A stretch of 64,000 bases of DNA, from positions 1 to 64,000 of the forward strand of contig LSRX01000697.1 in NCBI GenBank assembly GCA_001939145.1, in the 5' to 3' direction. Positions within the stretch are counted from its first letter, which is position 1. Every line of letters starts with the position of its first letter. The notes under the pieces were generated by a model that saw only the letters and a program-made list of their open reading frames with translations, was not told where the DNA came from and made no database searches. The DNA is from Symbiodinium microadriaticum. Lineage: Eukaryota > Sar > Dinophyceae > Suessiales > Symbiodiniaceae. The position numbers and the translations under genes are program-made. Positions 44,156-56,392 of this stretch are shown in pieces.

Positions 44156-47100
44156 TCGTGATCAGAAGTCGATAGCAGACACTTCAGCACTGCGCAATAA
44201 TTCCTTCTTCCTAGCACCGACGATAACGAGGACGACGGCTACTACTGCCGAAACGGCTATTACTGCGACAGCAACAACAACTACTGCTGCTGTTGCTGGA
44301 CTCGTCATGGCCAGAAGCCTGCTCACGCTACTTCTGCGGCTACTGCCACAACGATTTCTACGACTACTTTAACACTTGTTGCTGCTACATGCTGCTACAA
44401 CTACATCGACGAAGACGACGACAATGACGACGACCACGATCTCGACATCGACGACAGCGGTGACGTCTACTACTAGTTTGCAGTGGATGTCAAGTCATCT
44501 GCTGGGCGCGCCTCCCCAAAAAGCAGACCCATCGCTGCCCATGGCTCGCACTCCAAGATTTGGAGGGCTTTGGTGGATGTGCAGTTGCTGATTGCAGCAG
44601 TTGCCAAGCCATGCAACTGCGATCATGTCAGCCGATGCGAGCTTCAGCTATGCAGTGTTTCTGCTGCATGGGCTAGTCCTGGTGCCAGTTCGCATCAGCT
44701 GTATCTTGTGGCCTTTTCCCCCTCCCCGCTCTTTCTTACGATGTGGAAGTGGGTCGCACCAGTGCAGTGTTGGGGGAGTGCATCAGCCAGGCAGCTCGCT
44801 CCTGATTTTTTTGGAATTTCTACTTCTTGGTTAGTGAAGACGGCATCGACAAAAGGGCAAGACTTCAACGGGTTCTGCTGGTTCTCATCGCCCGCGGCAT
44901 GGTTGGGGACAACTGGCCGAAGGAGTTGGATGAAGACAGCGAAGACAGGTCATACGAGGATGTCGCCGGCAGTCTGAACTCGCAAGTTTGACAGTGTTGC
45001 AGGGCTTGCAACGTGGAAGCGAAGCTCTCACTTGTCGGGAAGCAGACCCTGAGCAGAAGTCGTTGCTTGATGGTCTGGGTGAACGGTGCAAGTAGTATGT
45101 GACAGTATGTGGTGTGAAGTCAGTAGCAGGAAGTGCGGTATCAAAGAAGCTGTGCGAAGCCAGTCATAACTCATAACTGAAAGACATCCTGGTAGAGGTG
45201 CCGTTGGTCGGGAGACCAACCGCCAAATGACAGATGCAAAAACCAGCGACCCTTGAAAACTGCAAGATCATCCGAATGAAAAGCTGTTTTGAGAAAACCA
45301 CGGTCGAGAATTGTGGGTGTCGACCGCCTCTGGGTGGACATAGTTTGCAATGAACATGGTGGTGTAGAGAGGCCCTCAAGCTCGGCAGGTGTTGTGCGCA
45401 GAATCTGCGCGCAAGCTTGTGATTGACAAGCGGCAGCCCCTAGCACCCTTCCGGTGGCTGCACCAGAGGCGGCGACACACCTTGAACCGCAGACCCATCT
45501 TTACATCCGCACATGGCTCGATCCCGTCGGTTCACCATCAGAGATCGTAGTGATCACTCCTTGGCTGAGGAGCAAGCTGCAGCTTGCCTCATGCGTTTGG
45601 AACGAGGACTTCAAGCTGATGCAATCTCGCATCTTGGCAGCCCCCACCCTTCTGCTGATCGCCTGTGATGCTGTTGGATAGCCTGCAAGAAGCCTGGGAG
45701 GTGCAGATAACAAAGGCAATAGGTGTCTCCTATATGAGCTGCTTGCACGTTCACATGTTTATCAGTTCAAGTGTTTTGACAGCGTTGGATTTGCATAGAC
45801 TGTGTCCTTGTTCATACATTTAGAAATTGACTGACATCGCTGCATGTGTATGCAATGCGATCTGAGTCAGCAAACAACAAGGGTTTTTTCAGCGAGCGGC
45901 TCTGAATCCAGGCATCGAGCGAAACAAAAACCCAAACCAAGAAAGCCAAGAATCGAAGCCAGAGGCAGCCTCGGGCACATTCTTAGGTACAACGCAATGA
46001 TGAGTTCCTCCGGATCTGCCAACTGCTGGCAGCTTGCGGTGGACTCGTACGCAAGGCCTTGTCGTATCTAGCCGAGTGCGCTTTGCATGCACAGACAGCC
46101 AAAAGTGAGATTGGTCGGATCCGCGCAAATATTTCGTTGGATTGAACTGCAGGCTACGACAAGCTCATATCCAACCAACTCGTGTCGCCAGACGATAATT
46201 GGCATGCTGTACGCTTTTCCCTGCATGTCCAGGAAGTACCTGTGCAGGCGTTGCAGCTGATCTGAGGTCACCTGCAACACAGCCATCGCCACCTGCAGGA
46301 GCCACGGTTGATTTAGCATTGTAGCCGTGGTCGGTGCGTCACTGCACCGACGGCATTTCCCTGAACCTGCTGGCATTGAGTTTTCAACGTATTCTGGATT
46401 GTTGGCACTGGCAGGCATTGGCAGCGGACCCTGCGCGTACTGTCGGAATCTTGGCTTGCATCACGACAATTTCAGCATCTCCATAAATTTCTGTTCTGTA
46501 GGAAAGGCAGATTAACAGGCCGTTGAATGGTTGGCCGAGGAAGGTTCAAAGATGAGTCTCTTTCCGGATGTTATCTCATATTGCTCTGCCATGAGTGCCT
46601 GCGATGCCTGGCAAGCAAGATCGTGTGAAGAACACCTCCCTCGCTCTGAGGGAAGTGGTTGACAGAAGGATCGCAAAGTCGGTTAACTCAGGAGAAAGCA
46701 GCTTTGTGGCAAATGACATTCTGCCTTTTCGCAACGATGACGGGTGACCAACTACAGGTCAGGATATTCTGCCCTTGTCTTTGAGTGTATGCAGAAATGA
46801 TACTGTTCGCCGTCAGGCCACGAGCGTTTGCTACAACACTCTCATCAGCGCATGTGCTTCGGGCCACCAGTGGCAGAGGGCTGTCATCTTGTTCTATGTG
46901 CCCCGGTCTGAACAAAGCAGGGGTTCTTATCGCGACACCAAGTCCTCAAGTCCGGTTTCGAAGCTCTCAAGGGTGCGACCCAGAGAGTTCGAATTCGGGG
47001 AAGTTGTAACTTTGCAGCTGGCCAGTAGGGACTGAAGCGAACAGATCCTCAACATGAATCAGCCGTGCGGGTCTCTTTGTGACAAAGCGCGCTTCTTCTG

Positions 47101-50100
47101 CTTCCACCGCAAATTTAGACAACCATGCTCATCCTTTCTGGCCTTCTGGCTGAGTCTCGCAATTCCTGAGTGCAGCAGCCAAGGATTTTCTGGAGGTTTC
47201 TCTGGAGCTGGATGCGCTGACTTGCAATGCTCTTATGACCGCTTTTTGCCGAGCTGGACGATGGCAGCATGCTGCAAACCTACTATTCGAGATGTCGCTG
47301 CTTGACAGCAGCTGTGGTTTCAGTGTGTATCCAGCCTTCGAGTCGAGTCGCACCGCGTAGGTGGGACTTCTCGGGAGGTTTGGTAAGTGGACTGTTTATG
47401 CGCGCTCGACACAGTTGAGGCTGTGGCTTGTGTCTGCTGATATTATCTCACACTGTGCCTGCATCTCCGCTTTCGAGCAAAGCGGACAGTGGGCAGGAGG
47501 TCTTCGCCTTAAAGAACCCGATCCAACAGTGCTTCCTGCGCATGTTACTTACATAAGGATGAGCCGCGGATACTACATTGCATCAGGTCTGGCAATGTTG
47601 CGAAAACTGCATCGAGCCATGCTGCAAACAAGCAGCGTGGCGTATACTGCTGCTGCCGGAGCAACTCTGCCAGATTTAGACCACATCGCCGAAAAGCTAA
47701 ATGCACTTTAGCTCAGCCCAAGGCTTGCGAAAGATGTGACAGATGGTTAGACTCCGTTGACCTTCTGTGCAGCTTGCAACTGGCCGCACTGTTTGCAAAC
47801 ATGCCTGTGCCTTGTCCAATCAGTGTTTGTCCAGCCGATGCGCGCCAAAGTGTTGAGAACAACTTTCGACACTATGGACCCTTGAGGCCTACAGCACCGT
47901 GATGAATGCCTGCTCCACCGCTGGCTATTGGCCCAAGGTGATGCGCATCCTTCAATGCGCCCAACGGACTGCCTGCAGCAGATCTAGCTCTGAGAGGACA
48001 ACGCATGTCTTGCAGAATCCAGGACGATGCTGTTAGTTGATGTCATTATGCGAGGTTCTGCCGCTCGGACTCGGAAAGTATTGTCCGTGCTGTAGGCGGG
48101 GACTGGCAAGCAGCTATGTCAGGTCTTGAGTGCATGCCAATCCGGCACGCAGTGGCACTTGGCATCTTCCCTCCTAGGCTCGGAGGTGCCGGATGACTCT
48201 CGGCGAGCTTGGGGGCTTGGGGGTTTGTCGGTGTTCCGGCGGCAGGTTTGATCCAGCGTGCTCAGGTAAACTGCGTGTTGTGCGGCTGCGCACTGGGCAG
48301 CTGCGCAAGAGCGGCGCACTGGCAGCGTGCGCAGCAGTTGATGCAGGATGTTGACGAGAGCGCTGTCGAGGCCAACGCTGCTAAGCTGCAGCCAGTGCAG
48401 AAAAGTGCCAGCAGATGCACCAAAGGGAACGCTTGCTTGCTTGAGGTCCTTCTAAGAAGTTCGCTGCTGAGCAGCTTTTCTCGTGCATCACGGCCCGTGG
48501 AGGCATCTCTGATGCACACAAATATCCGCAGCTGAAAGGGCACATGCAATGAGTTGGCATCAGCAGGACCAGGATGTGTTGAGTCTTGTCATCGTGGTAA
48601 GGCTGTTAAAATGCTCGAGAAGCTCTCGATGGACTCTGGCCTTATTGCCTGACATGGCGGGAGCAAAAGATCAGAGCAGGATTGCATTCCGGCGATGCTC
48701 GAGAATGTCCCAGAAGCTTAGAGCTCGAGCTTTCGCAGGCTCTCAGACACTCAGCTTTGAGCTGCACTGCGGGTGATCCTACTACTCGTAGTCGTTTTCG
48801 GCACTCTACGTGTTGGATCCACGTTGCCTGGAGACCAAACATTGAGCTATCGCTGGATGTTATGCCTTCTCCTCCTTGTAGGTCTGATGCGTAGTACTGC
48901 ATCTGACCAGCAATGGGCGTCGACGTTATGCCAGATGAGGGGCATTAGCACGGAGGCCAGCTAGCAAGAGTCAGATGAACATCCAAGTATTCGTCGCACT
49001 CGTGGCGTTGGCAGGAAGATCTGCCTTCATACAACAGGGCGTTGGTGGCACTTACTCGAAACAGCCAGTGGACCCTGGCGCAGCAGGCGCATCCTGACAA
49101 GCACTTCCAGGGCAATGCCGCGAGTCAATTCACTCGGACGGTTGCACTTTGAATTGTTGTGGAACTTCGTCTGAGGTTTGTGACTGTCGCCTGTGGGTTG
49201 CAGCTAAATGTCCGCAGCCGAAATCAGGAATTATTTTCTTAATTGCTTTGAGAACTGGACACGCATGCTGGACACACATTCTTCGTGCACCGCCAAGGCC
49301 ATTTCTTACAGCATTGCAATGCAAGCCAGCGGACATCTCCTGCATCGCTGGCCGCATGCGGTCAATGTCTTCGACTCTCAGCAGTGGGCTGGAATGGAAT
49401 GCAATGCAGCCTAGCTGCATGCGTGGCCAGCCTCCGTTTGAACTCGAGGTGCTCCTGTCATAGATCACTTGTTCGGTTCTTCAGGTCATTCATGCCGGAC
49501 TGCTAGCCTCAGCCATGAGTTCGTCGTGGCAGAAGGTCTGGGTGCTGCTGTCTCTGCTACGGGTTCAGGCGGGGGCAGTCCCGGGACATTCTGAGTGCTC
49601 TCTAAACAATTCTAAACACAGGCACTTCGCATCAGCACCATTCTTGCTGGCACTGCTTTGGCATCACTCGCATCCCATGGGTCTTGGTGGCAGGCCATCT
49701 CTTTTTTTGGAGTCGATGTAGACATGCGAAATGCCCGCTGCTCGCATCACTGCTTGCATGCAGGCTTGCAGCTTTTTCCAAGGCCGCCGTGCACATGCTT
49801 TAAATATGTCGTGTGTATGTCGTGTGGTGGATGTCTGCTGCGAATGCCGGGAGGCTGTTCGAATCAAGAGCTCGAAGCCAACTTGATCTTTACGAACACG
49901 CTTATTGGCCAGCTGTCCCAAAGACAGCACGCTCTTCTGACGGGTTCCCATGTGAGTTTCAGGTGCCACCGGGACACACTGGCTTTGTGCTCTTGATATG
50001 CGTTCTCATCTTGCCCAGCAGAAGAGGAGTGCTTGTCAGCTTTCCCCTTAGTTGCATTTTGCTGGCAAGCATTATCTGAGTCACACGCCAGGAGTTTGAT

Positions 50101-53100
50101 CACCCACAGTCTTTCAGCAACTTTCAGCATAGCTTTTGCTAATTCCTAAATGTGACGATGTCCATCTTGGTGCTCTGCTGTTTCGGCTGCTTCGGCAACA
50201 TCAAGGTGCCAGCATTTCCTGTTGCGATGCTGCCGGCATGTGGGCGCAAGCGTGCCTACTGCTGGAAGAAGCAAGCCGGGGTCGCTGTTCTCTTGATGCT
50301 GCTGGGATTTGAAACACATGCCGGTGTTGCAGTGAGCCCTGGTTCACCCTTCGAGGTTGTTGTGATGACAGCATGGCAGCAGGCTGTCCAGCAGCTGTTG
50401 CGATTGCAGGCCTTTGCCGATTTCTTGTCGTCACGCTTTTGTGTAAACTTGTGCGGGGCAAATATCCTTATGAGGCAAGCAACTCTATGCTCAACCGTAT
50501 CCCCACGAGCACAGCCATCAGCGCTTGCGAGCGACGCAGCCGAAACATGCCTCTTCTTTGCGATGGACTGTCGTGAGCACTGGCAATTGAGGAAGGCCGC
50601 TTGTTGGGTCGTCGCGCACTCGCTGCTTCAAAGATGTATCTTGTCTGAACTTCGAGGGTGTCACAAGTTCTACGACTTCAACTTTGGCAAGCAGCAACCC
50701 GCGACGACCGATTCAAATCATAGGCCGCCCGGACAGACGACCCCTGCACTGCTCACCCGATTCCCCATCGATTCAATTCTCCAGCACAGGATGTTTGCCT
50801 AGATTGCCGTGTGGTAAGGGCGGAAGGTTGATGCATGAACCTCCTGCCAAAGAACCGAAACAATCGAAGGTCGCTTCTCTACCACGGAGTTTGACATTGT
50901 CTTGTGCAGTTCGTGCATCAGTGCATGCGAGAAGGGCAAGCAATGGCAAAGGCCGCGTGCTGTGCAGAAAACTGAGCAGCTGGTTTCCAATTCTTGCTTC
51001 AACACACCGGTCTGCACTGGTACCTTGAAATGCTATGTCTACTGTGTAACCTGATGGCTTCTCAATGTGGTCACTCAAGCGCTGGTGTGTTGTGATGGGA
51101 TGCAGGGCGCTGTGGCTGCTGGATGTTATTCAAGACATGTTGCTGGAAGCCAATCCCATTACTTTTGGGGCGGCCATCAGCGCATGCGAGGCGCTGCTGG
51201 GCCCCTGCTGGGCATTGCTTGGGCATCCCGTCTTGCCTTTCGAGGCAATTTCGTTTGCAGGTTTGTGACCAGTGGGAGCGTTCTCTACACCTCCTCGAAG
51301 ACATGCAAGCTCGAACTGGGGCTCAATTGAATGCGGCATTGTAGGCAAGTCATGTTCGCGGCTGCAGCTGTGCATGGCACACCGGCGCTCAGGTTGCCTG
51401 CGTGCAAACGTCATCACTTTCAATGCAATAGTCAAATCGTGTCTCTTGGCTTGTGGTTGCATCGGGAAGCTGCAAGAGTTTCGCCGAGACAATTTCACAT
51501 TCGTGAGGTGAACGAGCAATGAAGTGGAACGAAGCTGTGCAGCTTCTCCGACTTGCACAAGGTGCACCGCATGTTTTGCTGAAGTTTGTGGCATTTTAGT
51601 TGCATCCTTTGCGGTCGCAAGATGGACGTGGCCCTGCAAACCTGGCAGGGGGAATGTTGCAGCCGAACATCATAACGCCGCTTGATCACAATGTGGACAA
51701 TTGGGTTGTTCTGACGATTCAGCAGCCAGCAAGCGGGCATGTACACCGCGTTTGCCTGATCGTGGGCCAGACTATGTAGATGAAGTCTCAGTTCACTGCG
51801 CTCTACTTTCGATCCAGCTGTGCCACATCGACCCACTCTTTGTATGTACAGCCAACTACATAAGCTTGCAGGTACAATGCGGCGCTGGCTGCATGCAGTT
51901 GTGCCAGCAAGTGGGACCAAGTGTGTCTTGGTGCGAAAGAAGGATGCCAAGTGTCGTTGCAAAGGCATACTGATACTAGTACTGGGAGATACTAGGCATC
52001 GTTGTATTTTCTTCTCTGATACACTCTGCTTCTGCTTGTCAGAATCTCCAAGTGCTGGGCAATTCCGTCGAAGATTCGTGCAAAGCATTATTGTTGAATG
52101 ACTTACTTGATCCCTTGATCCAAGGCTCACGCTCTATCTCGATTCTTGCCTCGATTGAAATCGTTTTGCTGGGTGTTGCGCGGTCTGAGATGCACGCAGT
52201 CATGTGTATGTAAAGCCAGTGAGGAGCTTTGCGCCAACGAGTTGAATCCTGATTCAGTGGCCTATGCTGCCGTGATCAGTGCCTTCGAATTCATGGACCT
52301 CCAGCAGGCATGGAGGAGTTAGCATCATGTCCAAATTCGATGACCGCAGAGTTGTCACTGCATTTGCTCGTCAGGTCCCGCCGGTGTTATCAAAGCTGGA
52401 TGCCCTTGGCGTACTGCGCAGCAGGTTGGCCACCAGAGTAGACACCGCAGCTCTTGAAAATAGACCCAGCTGATCCAAAATTGCGCGATGAACCTTTTGA
52501 GCTATTCTTGTGTGTCTGAGCAGATCTGAGCAGCGCCTTGCCTCCAAAACTCTGCTCAAGACGTCTTCGTTCAGAGGCATGGCATGTGGCTAGAAGCCAC
52601 CGTGAGTCCGCGATGCTGCATAAAGGCTCGCACCAGCGCTTTGAGCGCTTGCCGGAAGAATGCATCATGGGAGCGCGCCTTCCACCTGCTTCGAGCCATC
52701 TCAACGGATGGCTTGCGATTAAATGTTATCTCCTTCAATGCGCTCATCAGCGTTTGCGAGAAGAGCGGTCGCTGGTGTCTGGGTACTTTGCTCCATCGCG
52801 GCCTACGGGACGATCTACTAAAGCCAGATGTCATCACTGTCAATTCGGCAATCAGTGCTTGCGAAAAAGAAGCTTGGACAAGAATGACCCGTCCACTGCT
52901 AGGCTTTTTTCCATCCTTTGAAAAATTCTCCATCTATCAAGCCTGTGAGGCGAATCTCTGGCAGCCAGCGCTGAGAGGCCTCGCATCCGCACAGCAGCAT
53001 CTCAGCTCGAAAAGCTTTGCAAGCGATAGGAAATCACAACTTTAACCAGATATCAGAAGCATGCAGTGAGCACACGAGTCATTCGCAGTCGTAGCTTGCA

Positions 53101-54587
53101 TTGTCACCCAACCGACTCAGCGTAGCGGCGTAGCGCGTAGCCCACATTTACTGGGATGCCCTGGCGCTGTGTCGTGTCGGTCTGATGGGAGCGATGGGAG
53201 CTAATCCGATGAGAAGAGGTTGTGTTAGCAGAGCACAACTTCCAGCAACTCCATCAGAACATGACTTCGACCTAGTCTGTGAGGCTGATATGACAATCAC
53301 TGTCAGGCTGTTGCACCCATGTTCGCCATTACTCTCCTCTCAGATTCTCAGATTCGCGAGCTGTTGCTCGCTTTACGAAGGTGCTCCATCGAGACAGACT
53401 CGAGACTTGTCTTCTTCAGCAATCGGTTTCACTCATTCTGGGTCGCCCGCTCATTCTCAGAGTATAAGGATCACATTCAATGCAGCCATGGCTGCTTGCG
53501 AGAAGGGAGACCGCTGGCAAGATGCGGTCAAAGTCTTGAAGGACGGGCTTCTGAAGCTCTGCTGCAAGGTCTTCACTTTTTGCGGAATCGTCCTCAGGAC
53601 ATGCGTCGCGCCCGAAGAGCGCCAAGCATCGAAGCTGCAATTATGTGAGGGGCGATGTTGCTGAGTGTGCGTCGCATCTCTTGCAGAATGTGCAATCATG
53701 CTTGTGCAAGTGCAACCTGTGGTTCTTCACCACCAGGTGCAATCTCCTACGGAACAGCCGTAAGTGCCTGCGGCAGAGGCTCCCATGAAAGGGTGGGGCA
53801 GGCCACGGCTGGGCCGGCACAAAAGTGCTCTTGTCAAGGTGAAGAATGGAGATGGGGCTTTGAGCTGGTCTCAGAACTTCGGAGCAACGGTGGCTTGATT
53901 GCACCAGCTCGTTCATTCTCGCTACGCCCACATGCCGGCATTCTACGGCTCCTGAAGCAGATGGTCTCTACACACACTTGTGGGAACTGTGGGAACTGCA
54001 CACTGCAGGCTTGGAGGCTACAGTTGTAGTCGCTCGGCCTGCAGGGGCAACGAGTCCATATTGTCTGTAGCTGTTTTGACCAACATGTGTGCTGGGCTGG
54101 ATAGTTGCAGGTTTTCGGTGCAGCGATCACTGCCCTTGAGAACGACGTACAGTGGGCTAGATCGCTCGCTCTCCTGGCAGAAGTGAAAAACGTTCGCCTG
54201 GAGGCGCGCTTTCAGTTTGTAGCCTCACAGGAGTTTGCAGTCAGCACGCACAGCAGGCGAACGTCGTTCTCTACAGTGCTACAATCAGCGTCATGGAGAG
54301 AAGCCGGATGTGGCAATATGCAGTCGCGTTGCTGAAGGATATGGAGCTCTCAGATGTGCAGGCCTGGCACTGCTGCTGCTGTTACTACTACTACTACTAC
54401 TACTACCACCACTACTACTACTACTACTACTACAACCACCACCACGGTACTTCTTCTTCTTCTTCTCCTACAGCAGCAACAACAACAACAAGTACAACAA
54501 CCACAACAACAACAACAACAACAACTACTACTACTACTACTACTACTGCTACTACTACTGCTACTACTACTGCTACGACTACTGCTG

Positions 54588-54618
<31 letters not shown>

Positions 54619-55445
54619 CACTACCACTACCACGACTACGACTACGACTACGACTACGACTACGACGACGACGACGACGACTACTACTACTACTATGCTG
54701 GAAGGCGAATGTGATCCCATACAACTCCGCCATCAGTGCCTTGAGCCACGCGAGTCGCTGGCAGCTGGCTATAGACTACTTGGCATTCGTCAACGACAGC
54801 AGCATTGAACTCAATGTAGTGACCCTGGCGGCTGCGACGACAGCATGTGACAGAGCTGGCAACTGGCAGCAGGCTTTGCATTTATTGGTTCGAGCAGTCA
54901 ATGAGAACTTGTCCAATGTTGTTTCCTTTGGAGCTGCGGTCAGTGCCTGTGAAAAGAACGAAGAGTGGCAATGGGCCCTGGATCTTCTTTCCTCACTTCT
55001 GGCTCAGAGTCTAGAAGTGAATGGTGTGGTTTTCAGTGCCTTGATTGACTTGGTTCTTTTGCTCGACTAGCGGCTGCTTATCAGGCTTCGTCAGGCCGAA
55101 CTGATGATGACTCGACGCAGTTTAATTACAGTAGTTGCTCCGGCACAGTGCGTTGCAGCTGGCCAGGTGCCGCCATCAGTGCATGTGCGAAAGCCAGCAT
55201 GTGGCAACATGGGTTAGCACTTTATTCCCGGGCACTGAGCTCAGGCGCTGGCACGCAGTCGGGGATGCGGGATCTGGCTTCTTGGTGTCCTGTTCCTCTC
55301 CTACTGTCCTGACCCTGCTGTTTCTTCTGAGGGCCATGCAACTCTTGCGGTGGGAAAAGGTCATCTGCCCCTGCAAGGTGTAGACAGAGACGTGGCTCTG
55401 ACCAGCTCTGCCATCAGTGCCGCAGGTGAAGGCCATGACTTAGTG
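43690..55445 (+). CDS. Pentatricopeptide repeat (PPR) protein gene or genes
   Basis: More than 30 PPR motif cores lie on the + strand across 11.7 kb, each matching V-x-x-(Y/F)-N-x-x-I-S-A-C-(E/D)-(K)-x-x-x-W-x-x-A-L. The best block is 52610-52905 with three consecutive motifs; a second is 54705-55065 with four. PPR proteins are helical solenoids that bind single-stranded organelle RNA and direct editing, cleavage or stability. Dinoflagellates carry very large PPR families. Frames change every one to three motifs, so most motifs sit on separate exons. One intron is well placed at 51191-51260 (GC...AG), joining ISACE to VCDQWERSLHLLEDM; another is 54362-54704. I cannot tell whether this is one very long gene or two or three in tandem, and I see no DYW, SMR or other C-terminal domain. 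A targeting peptide is not identified. Confidence 0.8.
44213..44475. repeat. Degenerate trinucleotide (ACG/ACT/GCT) tract
   Basis: Imperfect three-base repeats interrupted by unique sequence at about 44300-44370. The tract lies between PPR exons, so it is most likely intronic. Confidence 0.8.
44476..45980. other. PPR-poor stretch within the array
   Basis: No clear PPR core over about 1.5 kb. A coding-like frame at about 44989-45093 reads LQGLQRGSEALTCREADPEQ on the + strand. It could be a diverged motif, or the stretch could separate two genes. Confidence 0.35.
45981..46910 (+). CDS. PPR motifs, block 2
   Basis: Cores: RYNAMMSSSGSANCWQLAVD (45988), FPDVISYCSAMSACDAWQAR (46563) preceded by QAVEWLAEEGSKMSL (46517), and ATSVCYNTLISACASGHQW (about 46816). 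Confidence 0.75.
47156..48350 (+). CDS. PPR motifs, block 3
   Basis: Cores: ELDALTCNALMTAFCRAGRW (47205), SADIISHCACISAFEQSGQW (about 47430), LQTSSVAYTAAAGA (about 47622), LEAYSTVMNACSTAGYW (47883) and AQVNCVLCGCALGSCARAAHW (about 48262, one motif). Motif 47205-47290 has a clean helix pair (RWQHAANLLFEMSL). Confidence 0.75.
48600..49920 (+). CDS. PPR motifs, block 4
   Basis: Weaker cores: KAVKMLEKLSMDSGL (48602), YNRALVALTRNSQWTLAQQ (about 49033), AKAISYSIAMQASGHL (about 49292), ISTILAGTALASLASHGSWW (49630) and LEANLIFTNTLIGQLSQRQ (about 49873). Several have lost the C-E-K of the core and may be diverged. Confidence 0.6.
50460..51600 (+). CDS. PPR motifs, block 5, with a 70-nt GC-AG intron
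   Basis: Cores: PTSTAISACERRSRNMPL (50503), FDIVLCSSCISACEKGKQW (50890), EANPITFGAAISACE (51147) joined across intron 51191-51260 to VCDQWERSLHLLEDM, ANVITFNAIVKSC (about 51407), MKWNEAVQLLRLAQ (about 51519) and LQPNIITPLDHN (about 51660). The intron starts GCGCTG and the next exon starts GTTTGT. Confidence 0.75.
52210..53045 (+). CDS. PPR motifs, block 6 (three in one exon)
   Basis: An exon at about 52212-52322 carries LNPDSVAYAAVISAFEFMD. The frame 52584-53045 carries three full motifs in a row: TSALSACRKNASWERAFHLL, NVISFNALISVCEKSGRW and PDVITVNSAISACEKEAW. This is the clearest evidence for the family in the window. Confidence 0.9.
53440..54361 (+). CDS. PPR motifs, block 7
   Basis: Cores: RITFNAAMAACEKGDRWQDA (53463), GAISYGTAVSACGRGSHE (about 53736), EEWRWGFELVSELRSNGGL (53844), VFGAAITALENDVQWARSLA (54111, exon after TTGCAG) and ANVVLYSATISVMERSRMW (54247). 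The last exon ends at 54361 before a GC donor. Confidence 0.8.
54375..54697. repeat. (TAC)n / (AAC)n / (GAC)n microsatellite in a PPR intron
   Basis: Long trinucleotide tract inside the inferred intron 54362-54704, which begins GCCTGG and ends GGAAG. It is stop-free in several frames, which creates a false 238-codon frame joining it to the downstream PPR exon. Confidence 0.9.
54705..55070 (+). CDS. PPR motifs, block 8 (four in one exon)
   Basis: Cores: ANVIPYNSAISALSHASRW, LNVVTLAAATTACDRAGNW, LSNVVSFGAAVSACEKNEEW and LEVNGVVFSALIDL. The helix between cores is conserved (QQALHLLVRAVNENL, QWALDLLSSLLAQ). The exon start is set by the AG at 54703-54704. Confidence 0.88.
   Translation, partial: ANVIPYNSAISALSHASRWQLAIDYLAFVNDSSIELNVVTLAAATTACDRAGNWQQALHLLVRAVNENLSNVVSFGAAVSACEKNEEWQWALDLLSSLLAQSLEVNGVVFSALIDLVLLLD
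55160..55445 (+). CDS. Last PPR motifs
   Basis: AISACAKASMWQHG (55169) and DVALTSSAISAAGEGHD (55389). No motif follows, so the array probably ends here. A possible linking exon reads LALYSRALSSGAGTQSG at about 55215. Confidence 0.55.
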
Positions 55446-55599
55446 CGTTTCGTATAGATTTGGATGGGGAGCATCATGTAAGTATTCGTCATCAATGCTT
55501 CTATGCTATTGCATCCATTCTCGGTGCATCGCCTCCTTTCTCCCTCAAACTTGCGACTCTGGGGTGGCAATGATGCGGAAGCAACCGAGTAATGGGCGC

Positions 55600-55770
55600 T
55601 CTCTCGTCATAAAACCAAGCCTTGGCTGATCCGTCCGTTTGTTTGCCTGCAAGCGCTGGAATCTGCCGGAGAAGAATCGGCCGCTTTTGGCTGCGTACGC
55701 AGATTTCAAAACGACGGGCCCTTTCAATTCGTCCAGAACACGCGGCGAACAGAAACAATTGTGCTGCGTG
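55600..55770 (+). CDS. Candidate exon ending at a GTAAGG donor
   Basis: The + frame reads LESAGEESAAFGCVRRFQND then FVQNTRRTETIVLRGP and meets GTAAGG at 55769. The frame stays open to 55982 but becomes hydrophobic and less protein-like after the donor. RTETIVLRG faintly resembles a chaperonin apical segment; I do not claim that family. Confidence 0.3.
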
Positions 55771-56392
55771 GACCAGGTAAGGCTGGAGTTGTCGAGTTAT
55801 TGCTGCATGCAGATGTGCTGTTGTCGGAAGTCTCAGAGTACTACTCAGTGTTGATTCTTCATTCTGGCACATCGGTCTTCCGTTCTGGACTCTTCCATAA
55901 GGATCTGCTCAATTCGTACTGCAGTCTAGTCTTACCTGTCTTCTTTCAGGCCACAGCTGGCGCCGTTCTGTGCAATTCCTGACGGAGCTGCACTTCCAGG
56001 AGCAGACACTGAATCTGGTGGTCCCCAGCTCCGCGTTTCGAGCGGTTCGAGAAAGCATCCATGTTAGGGAGTTGTTTGTTTCGGCATGTAGTGGAAGAGC
56101 TGGGTGAATTTTGTCTGCGCTGCACCCAGACTTCCATGAGCCGTCGTCATTGTGCTGCCGAATAACCGACATGTTTCCAAGGCCTACAACTCTGCAATGG
56201 CTACGTTCAGAGGTGCTGGACAATGGCCAGATGCTCGTTAGTTTTCCCTGTCGATCTCGGAGTCTGCACGGGAACAGACTGCAGCAGGAGATGGGATCAG
56301 ATATGATCTCACCTGAGGCGTGAAGTGATTCACCTCTTCCAAGACATGGAGCGTGATGCAGTAGAGGCTCCGGCTGAAGGGCTCATTTTGTG

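Noticed and set aside
50152..50802. 216-codon + frame
   Set aside because: PPR motifs in this interval sit in another frame (ISACERRSRN at about 50521), so most of this frame is intron or shadow.
51495..52130. 211-codon minus-strand frame
   Set aside because: It lies opposite PPR exons and introns and has no domain; probably a shadow.
54354..55070. 238-codon + frame joining the microsatellite to PPR motifs
   Set aside because: Only the part from 54705 is PPR. The poly-T/poly-L/poly-R part lies in an inferred intron; the upstream PPR exon joins better across a GC-AG splice.
55700..55770. Possible chaperonin (TCP-1/CCT) exon from TRRTETIVLRGP
   Set aside because: Only a short word matches; the flanking conserved segments of the family were not found nearby.
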